The position numbers and the translations under genes were made by a program. A stretch of DNA of 64,000 bases, taken from Paracoccus sp. M683 (lineage in GTDB: Bacteria; Pseudomonadota; Alphaproteobacteria; Rhodobacterales; Rhodobacteraceae). Positions 59,122 to 64,000 of this stretch are shown one piece after another (the first letter of the stretch is position 1; each line of letters begins with the position of its first letter). The stretch lies in contig NZ_VKDF01000001.1 in the NCBI RefSeq assembly GCF_007096355.1, forward strand, positions 66,226 to 130,225. The letters run 5' to 3'. A model generated the notes under the pieces. That model ran no database searches. It was not told where the DNA came from and saw only the letters and a list, made by a program, of their open reading frames with translations.

Positions 59122-60639
59122 TCAGAAGAAGCCCAGCTTCTTGGGGCTATAGCTGACCAGCATGTTCTTGGTCTGCTGATAGTGATCCAGCATCATCTTG
59201 TGGTTTTCACGCCCGATGCCCGACTGCTTGTAGCCGCCAAAGGCCGCATGGGCCGGATAGGCGTGATAGCAGTTCGTCCAGACACGGCCGGCCTTGATCG
59301 CGCGGCCAAAGCGATAGCAGGTATTGGCCTCGCGGCTCCAGACACCGGCGCCAAGGCCATACAGCGTGTCATTGGCGATCGACAGCGCCTCGTCAGCGTC
59401 GCGGAAGGTGGTGACGGAAACGACCGGGCCAAAAATCTCTTCCTGGAAGATCCGCATCTTGTTGTGGCCCTTGAACACGGTCGGCCTGACATAATAGCCG
59501 CCTTCCAGATCGCCTTGCAGCACGGCGCGTTCGCCGCCGGTCAGCAACTCGGCCCCTTCCTGCTTGCCGATGTCGATATAGGACAGGATCTTTTCCAGCT
59601 GCTCGCTGGAAGCCTGCGCCCCGATCATCGTCGCCGGGTCCAGCGGATCGCCCTGCACGATGGCCTCGACCCGCTTCAGCGCGCGATCCATGAAGCGGTC
59701 ATAGATGCGTTCGTCGATCAGCGCGCGCGAGGGGCAGGTGCAGACCTCGCCCTGATTCAGCGCGAACATCACGAAACCTTCGATCGCCTTGTCGAAGAAA
59801 TCGTCATCCTCGTTGGCGATGTCCGCGAAGAAGATGTTGGGCGACTTGCCCCCCAGTTCCAGCGTGACCGGAATCAGGTTCTGGCTGGCATATTGCATGA
59901 TCAGCCGGCCGGTCGAGGTTTCGCCGGTAAAGGCGATCTTGGCGATGCGCGGGTTCGAGGCCAGCGGCTTGCCTGCCTCCAGGCCGAAACCGTTGACGAT
60001 GTTCAGAACGCCCGGCGGCAGGATGTCTGCGATCAGCTCGGCCAGAACCATGATGCTGGCAGGGGTCTGTTCGGCCGGCTTCAGCACGACGCAATTGCCC
60101 GCAGCCAGTGCCGGGGCCAGCTTCCAGCAGGCCATCAGCAGCGGAAAGTTCCACGGGATGATCTGGCCGACCACGCCAAGGGGTTCATGGAAGTGATAGG
60201 CGATGGTATCGGCGTCGATCTCGCTGATGCCGCCTTCCTGCGCGCGCAGCACACCGGCGAAGTAACGGAAATGGTCGATGGCCAGCGGCAGATCGGCGGC
60301 CATGGTTTCGCGGATCGGCTTGCCATTGTCCCAGGTCTCGGCGGTGGCCAGCAGTTCCAGGTTCTGCTCCATCCGGTCGGCGATCTTCAACAGGGCGTTG
60401 GAACGCACCGTCGGGCTGGCATGGCCCCATGCATCCTTTGCGGCATGGGCGGCATCCAGCGCGGCCTCGACATCATCGGCGTCGGAACGGGCGATCTCGC
60501 ACAGCACCTTGCCGGTCACGGGCGAGCTGTTTTCGAAATAGCGGCCCTTTCTGGGGGCGACGAACTTGCCGCCGATGAAATTGTCATAGCGGGTCTTGAA
60601 CGGCGCGGCCTTGGTGCGGAAATGTTCTACCTTGTTCAA
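59122..60639 (-). CDS. acetaldehyde-type NAD-dependent aldehyde dehydrogenase (AldB/ExaC group)
   Basis: 505 residues. The catalytic Cys is in GEVCTCPSR, the general-base Glu in [14 protein letters not shown] fold at [12 protein letters not shown], and [21 protein letters not shown] is conserved. The start is a TTG at 60639 (TTG-AAC-AAG), placed after a strong AGGAGGAGAGAG and giving the usual family N-terminus; no good ATG exists there. It oxidises acetaldehyde or similar aldehydes from alcohol oxidation. DUF779 follows it. The 224-nt gap upstream carries an AT-rich GATATATTTTG stretch likely to be the promoter. Confidence 0.92.
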   Translation of the reverse strand: MNKVEHFRTKAAPFKTRYDNFIGGKFVAPRKGRYFENSSPVTGKVLCEIARSDADDVEAALDAAHAAKDAWGHASPTVRSNALLKIADRMEQNLELLATAETWDNGKPIRETMAADLPLAIDHFRYFAGVLRAQEGGISEIDADTIAYHFHEPLGVVGQIIPWNFPLLMACWKLAPALAAGNCVVLKPAEQTPASIMVLAELIADILPPGVLNIVNGFGLEAGKPLASNPRIAKIAFTGETSTGRLIMQYASQNLIPVTLELGGKSPNIFFADIANEDDDFFDKAIEGFVMFALNQGEVCTCPSRALIDERIYDRFMDRALKRVEAIVQGDPLDPATMIGAQASSEQLEKILSYIDIGKQEGAELLTGGERAVLQGDLEGGYYVRPTVFKGHNKMRIFQEEIFGPVVSVTTFRDADEALSIANDTLYGLGAGVWSREANTCYRFGRAIKAGRVWTNCYHAYPAHAAFGGYKQSGIGRENHKMMLDHYQQTKNMLVSYSPKKLGFF

Positions 60640-60863
60640 ATCTCTCTCCTCCTGATGGGCGGCCGGGTGACCGCCATTGCCGTGGGTTTCCGCGTGACGC
60701 CCGATGGTCTGGCCGGGTCGCGACGTCACGGATTCGATATTTCCGTCAAAATATATCCCGCCACCCGAACCGGCCAATTCGACATAGGTGCAAGGGATAC
60801 GCCGCCGAACAGGCCTTTGCGGGAACCCCCCCAAGACCAAAGGCGCATGACACGGCAGAGAGG

Positions 60864-61952
60864 TCAGTGAAGCGGCGCGCCGATATCGCCCTGGTCATGG
60901 GACAGCGACTTGACGATAGCGGTCATCGCCGCGCCGGGGGCGACGCCCAGTTGCCGGGCCGAGCGGCGGGTGATCCGCGACAGGATCGGCCCTGCGGGCG
61001 TGGTCAGCCGCACCAGCACCACATCGCCTTCGTCGCGCAGGCTTTCCACCTGCCCCGGCAGCATGTTCAGCGCCGACAAGCCCTCGGGCCGGTCGTGGGC
61101 CAGCATCACATCCTGCGCGGCGATCCGCAGCCGCATCCGGTCGCCCGGCGCGGCAGCGGGCAGGTGCGGCAGAAACAGCGGCACGCCGCCAGCATCCAGT
61201 TCGGTAACGCCGTCGTCGTGATGGCGGGTGATCCGCGCCTCGATCACCGCACCGGCATCACGCCCGCGCCCGGCAAGCGCAGGGTCCGACAGCACCTCGG
61301 CGGCGGGGCCGATCCGGGTGATGCGGCCGCGATCCATCGTCACGACAGTCGTGGCGATGCGGGCGACCTCGGCCGAGGAATGGCTGACATACAGCATGGA
61401 CACACGCAATTCATCGCGCAGCCGCTCCAGATAAGGCATGATCTCGGCCTTGCGTTCCCCGTCCAGCGCGGAAAGCGGTTCATCCGCAAGGATCAGGCGC
61501 GGTTCCGACAGCAAGGCCCGGCCGATGGCGACACGCTGCCTTTCACCGCCCGACAGCGTGGCGGGCGCGCGATCCAGAAGTGCGCCGATGCCCAGCATCT
61601 CGACCACGGACGCCTCGGATGTGCTGCCGGGTCCGCGCGGTGCGAACCGGCGGCCATAGCGCAGGTTCTGCCGGACGGTCAGATGCGGAAACAGCCGCCC
61701 GTCCTGAAAGATCACGCCAAGACGGCGGCGATGGGGCGGCACGAACAGGCGCCGTGCCGTGTCGGTCAGAACGATGTCATCAACCGCGATCCGGCCCGCA
61801 TCGGGGCGCAGAAGGCCGGCGACCGCGTTCAGCACCGTCGACTTGCCCGACCCCGAGGGGCCGAACAGCACGGTCACGCCGGGCGGGGCCTGAAAATCCA
61901 GATCAACCGAGAATTCCGCAAAGGCATGCGCCAGCCTGACCGAAACCGTCAT
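60864..61952 (-). CDS. modC: molybdate ABC transporter ATP-binding protein ModC
   Basis: 362 residues. Walker [10 protein letters not shown], signature LSGGERQR, Walker [14 protein letters not shown]-loop YVSHS. A C-terminal TOBE/Mop molybdate-binding domain (about 290-360) ends [13 protein letters not shown]. The ATG at 61952 overlaps the stop of modB (ATGA). It drives molybdate import through ModB. Since the ModE protein here lacks a Mop domain, this TOBE domain is the only molybdate-binding module seen outside ModA. Confidence 0.94.
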   Translation of the reverse strand: MTVSVRLAHAFAEFSVDLDFQAPPGVTVLFGPSGSGKSTVLNAVAGLLRPDAGRIAVDDIVLTDTARRLFVPPHRRRLGVIFQDGRLFPHLTVRQNLRYGRRFAPRGPGSTSEASVVEMLGIGALLDRAPATLSGGERQRVAIGRALLSEPRLILADEPLSALDGERKAEIMPYLERLRDELRVSMLYVSHSSAEVARIATTVVTMDRGRITRIGPAAEVLSDPALAGRGRDAGAVIEARITRHHDDGVTELDAGGVPLFLPHLPAAAPGDRMRLRIAAQDVMLAHDRPEGLSALNMLPGQVESLRDEGDVVLVRLTTPAGPILSRITRRSARQLGVAPGAAMTAIVKSLSHDQGDIGAPLH

Positions 61953-62647
61953 TGGCCCGCCACCCGTCGCGCGACCCGGCGCGCCAGCCACTCTGAGAGG
62001 ATCAGTGCCGCCATTGCCACGATGATCGAGATGATGACCAGCCGCGCTGCCGAGGATTCGCCCCCTGGCACCTGAAGAAAGCTGTAGATCGCCGATGGCA
62101 GGGTCTGGGTCTGGCCGGGGATGTTCGACACAAAGGTAATCGTCGCGCCAAATTCGCCCATCGCCTTGGCAAAGGCCAGAATCGCACCTGCGATGACGCC
62201 GGGCAGGATCAGCGGCAGCGTCACCGTGAACCAGACCCAGATGCGATTGGCGCCAAGACTTCCCGCAGCCTGTTCCAGCCGTGGGTCCACCGCCTCGATC
62301 GACAGCCGGATCGCGCGCACCATCAGCGGAAAGGCCATGATCCCGGCGGCCAGCGCCGCGCCGGTCCAGCGAAAGGCAAAGACGATCCCGAACCATTGAT
62401 CCAGATATTCACCGACCCACCCCCGCCGGCCAAAGGTCAGCAGCAACAGATAGCCGGTGACCACTGGCGGCATCACCAGCGGCAAATGCACGATGCCGTT
62501 CAGCAACCCATGGCCGGGAAACCGCCAGCGCGCCAGCGCATGCGCGGCCAGCAACGCAAAAGGCAGGCTGACCACCGTTGCCCAGATCGACACGCGCAGC
62601 GACAACCGCAGCGCGTCCCACTCGGCGGGGCTAAGCCAGTCTGTCAT
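61949..62647 (-). CDS. modB: molybdate ABC transporter permease ModB
   Basis: 232 residues, five to six membrane helices. The coupling motif is LEQAAGSLGANRIWVWFTVTLPLILPG, and the start is MTDWLSPAEWDALRLSLRVS. I used ATG 62647 (GAGGGA upstream); the TTG one codon earlier is possible. It forms the molybdate channel with ModC, and the stop/start overlap shows coupling. Length is normal for ModB. Confidence 0.93.
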   Translation of the reverse strand: MTDWLSPAEWDALRLSLRVSIWATVVSLPFALLAAHALARWRFPGHGLLNGIVHLPLVMPPVVTGYLLLLTFGRRGWVGEYLDQWFGIVFAFRWTGAALAAGIMAFPLMVRAIRLSIEAVDPRLEQAAGSLGANRIWVWFTVTLPLILPGVIAGAILAFAKAMGEFGATITFVSNIPGQTQTLPSAIYSFLQVPGGESSAARLVIISIIVAMAALILSEWLARRVARRVAGQ

Positions 62648-62693
62648 CAATCCCTCGGTTTCGGGCGCCAGTTCAGGCTGTTGGTTCAGACCC

Positions 62694-63461
62694 TCAGTTT
62701 AGGATCGTGAAGCCCTGTTCTTCAAAGACTGCATCGGCCTCGGGCGCGCTGAGCGCGTCATAGAAGGCACGATCAGCCTCATCGGCGCCATTCTTCAGCA
62801 GGGCAGCCGGATAGACAATGGGTTTATGGCTGTCGGCCGGGAAGGTACCGATCACATGAACATTCGGATCTGCCGCCGCATCGGTCGCATAGACGATGCC
62901 AAAGGGCGCCTCGCCCGTCGAAACCAGTGCCAGCGCCGCGCGCACGTTATCGGCCTGCGCGACCGAAGGCGCGACCGCGTCCCACAACCCCAAAGAGGTC
63001 AGCGCCTCTTTCCCGTATTGGCCGGCGGGCACCGAATCGACCAGTGCCATGGCCAGCTTGCCTTCACCCAGCAAGGTGACCAGATCGGTTTCCCTGGTCA
63101 GTTCGACAGCCGGGGCAGCGGCATCATGGGCGACCAGCACCAGCGCGTTTCCCAGCAGGTCGGCACGCGCGCCGTCCTGCACCTCGCCACCCTTTTCGAC
63201 CTCGTCCATCCATTGCACCGAGGCCGAGATGAAGATGTCGGCCGGCGCGCCTTCCAGGATCTGCTTGGCCAGCGCATTCGAACCGGCATAGCTGATCACC
63301 ACGGTATTGCCGGTCGCCTCTTGGAAGGCCGCGGCTACAGGGTCCAGTGCGGTTTTCATCGACGCGGCAGCAAAGACCGTCACATCCTCGGCAATCGCAG
63401 GCATGGCCAGACCTGCAATGAACAGCGGCAGCGCAAAAAGCGGGCGAAGTGGTTTCATCAT
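62694..63461 (-). CDS. modA: molybdate ABC transporter substrate-binding protein ModA
   Basis: 255 residues from ATG 63461 (GAAAGG upstream; a second ATG follows immediately). Signal peptide about 1-24. The mature start DVTVFAAASMKTALDPV contains the oxyanion-binding Ser, with others in SYAGSNALAKQI and AGQYGKEAL. It binds molybdate or tungstate in the periplasm. It is first in the modABC operon, with a perfect inverted repeat 14 nt upstream of the ATG. Confidence 0.94.
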   Translation of the reverse strand: MMKPLRPLFALPLFIAGLAMPAIAEDVTVFAAASMKTALDPVAAAFQEATGNTVVISYAGSNALAKQILEGAPADIFISASVQWMDEVEKGGEVQDGARADLLGNALVLVAHDAAAPAVELTRETDLVTLLGEGKLAMALVDSVPAGQYGKEALTSLGLWDAVAPSVAQADNVRAALALVSTGEAPFGIVYATDAAADPNVHVIGTFPADSHKPIVYPAALLKNGADEADRAFYDALSAPEADAVFEEQGFTILN

Positions 63462-63475
63462 CAGCGGCCTTTCAT

Positions 63476-63499
63476 GGTTATGTCTCGTCGAACATAACC
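63476..63499. promoter_or_regulatory. probable ModE operator before modA
   Basis: GGTTATGT (63476-63483), 8-nt spacer, ACATAACC (63492-63499): perfect 8-bp arms between the modE stop and the modA start. It resembles the TAT-rich dyads of ModE sites in other proteobacteria (for example ATCGCTATATA-type arms) in spacing and position, though not exactly in sequence. This places modABC under local repression. Confidence 0.7.
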
Positions 63500-63521
63500 A
63501 ACCGACGCCATTGGGCAAGCG

Positions 63522-63887
63522 TTATTTTCCTTCGGGAATATCGGCCAACAGCGCCTTCATCTGCCCGATCCGGTCGGCATTGACCTCGGCGGCGCTGGCT
63601 TCGATCTGGCGAAACAGGTCAAGCACCTGCGCCCCGGTCTGCGTCAGTTCGGCCCCGCCGCCACCCGGTCCGCCGCGCGCGCTGCTGACCACGGGTTCGC
63701 GGAACATGGCATTCATCGCCTCGACCAGCATCCAGGCGCGCTTATAGCTCATTCCCAATTCGCGCCCGGCGGCGGAAATCGAGCCGGTCCGCTGAATCCC
63801 ATCCAGAAGCGCGGCCTTGCCCGGCCCCATCATCTCGGATTGGGTGAAATACAGTCGCAGGAAAAATTCAGGATGCAGGTTTGTCAT
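63522..63887 (-). CDS. modE: ModE-family HTH regulator, DNA-binding domain only
   Basis: About 121 residues from ATG 63887 (63899 and 63923 are alternatives). It is the N-terminal LysR-like winged helix of ModE: GPGKAALLDGIQRTGSISAAGRELGMSYKRAWMLVEAMN, then GGPGGGGAELTQTG. The two molybdate-binding Mop repeats of E. coli ModE are absent, so it is a single-domain type, well known in some alphaproteobacteria. How molybdate is sensed is unclear. It lies 60 nt upstream of modA, with the dyad between. Confidence 0.87.
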   Translation of the reverse strand: MTNLHPEFFLRLYFTQSEMMGPGKAALLDGIQRTGSISAAGRELGMSYKRAWMLVEAMNAMFREPVVSSARGGPGGGGAELTQTGAQVLDLFRQIEASAAEVNADRIGQMKALLADIPEGK

Positions 63888-63931
63888 GGAGCGCAGCATC
63901 CAACGGTTGTCCGCGTCGCGCAAGGGCAGGC

Positions 63932-64000
63932 ATGTCCCACCCCGTCAGCGCGCAGGCCAGTGTCCGCACTTGCCCTGCGGTGTCACAGGGCCCGCAACCG
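63932..64000 (+). CDS. possible start of a gene cut by the window end
   Basis: An ATG at 63932 with AAGGGCAGGC upstream opens a frame of 23 codons still open at the window end (MSHPVSAQASVRTCPAVSQG...). It is divergent from modE. Too short to identify or to be sure it is coding. Confidence 0.3.
   Translation, partial: MSHPVSAQASVRTCPAVSQGPQP

Noticed and set aside
60640..60863. Sigma-54 promoter for the aldehyde dehydrogenase
   Set aside because: No GG-N10-GC element with the TGGCAC/TTGC pattern could be found; the AT-rich stretch is better read as a sigma-70-like promoter.

Overview
This is a 64 kb, GC-rich window with strongly G/C-biased third codon positions. Gene content (Tat/Sec exported proteins, a GST inside a fatty-acid oxidation operon, TelA/DUF2927 genes, ModE-ModABC, HAE1-type RND efflux) fits an alphaproteobacterium of the Rhodobacterales. 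A Paracoccus-like organism is my best guess, inferred from style and not proven. I saw no rRNA, tRNA, CRISPR array or intact insertion sequence. Most of the window is ordinary chromosomal metabolism and transport, with two accessory-looking blocks (10.8-21.8 kb and 22.0-26.6 kb).

Layout. 0-4.1 kb: GST, thiolase and a bifunctional enoyl-CoA hydratase/3-hydroxyacyl-CoA dehydrogenase, after a 27-base poly-C run at the edge. 4.3-9.7 kb: a five-gene operon (TelA, DUF2927 lipoprotein, DUF4241-like exported protein, SPFH-GYF protein, zinc-ribbon membrane protein) that looks like an envelope-stress module. 9.9 kb: PfkB sugar kinase. 10.8-21.8 kb (minus strand): a four-gene operon with a 2461-residue multicopper oxidase, a secreted beta-rich protein, a Sco copper chaperone and a cytochrome c fused to a periplasmic-binding-protein-like domain. 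22.0-26.6 kb, divergent from it: an alpha/beta-hydrolase-caspase fusion and a gluzincin metallopeptidase. The two units share an AT-rich divergent promoter region.

26.6-34.8 kb: DusA, then a siderophore locus (esterase, TonB receptor; divergent FecCD permeases, ATPase, binding protein). 34.8-37.3 kb: SOS1-like Na+/H+ antiporter with a cyclic-nucleotide-binding domain. 37.4-42.9 kb: RpiR regulator with a clean upstream operator, an FbpABC/AfuABC-type ABC importer and a histidine phosphatase, probably for a phosphorylated organic substrate. 43-44 kb: L-idonate 5-dehydrogenase. 44.1-50.5 kb: a LysR-centred quinone/electrophile detoxification cluster (VOC proteins, FMN reductase, GNAT, a VOC-hydrolase fusion, GST, pirin). 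Two divergent promoters in it carry the same 17-bp palindrome.

50.6-51.2 kb: a decayed reading frame. 51.3-53.7 kb: FAD oxidoreductase and SelD. 53.7-58.6 kb: a structured 488-bp leader followed by an AcrAB-type efflux pair. 58.7-60.6 kb: acetaldehyde-type aldehyde dehydrogenase with its DUF779 partner. 60.9-63.9 kb: modE-modABC with a perfect inverted repeat before modA.

Best candidates for undescribed biology: the giant oxidase operon with its permuted copper motifs and cytochrome-PBP fusion; the hydrolase-caspase/gluzincin pair; the palindrome-linked quinone regulon with a VOC-esterase fusion; and the RpiR/ABC/phosphatase import operon with mutually exclusive intercistronic hairpins.
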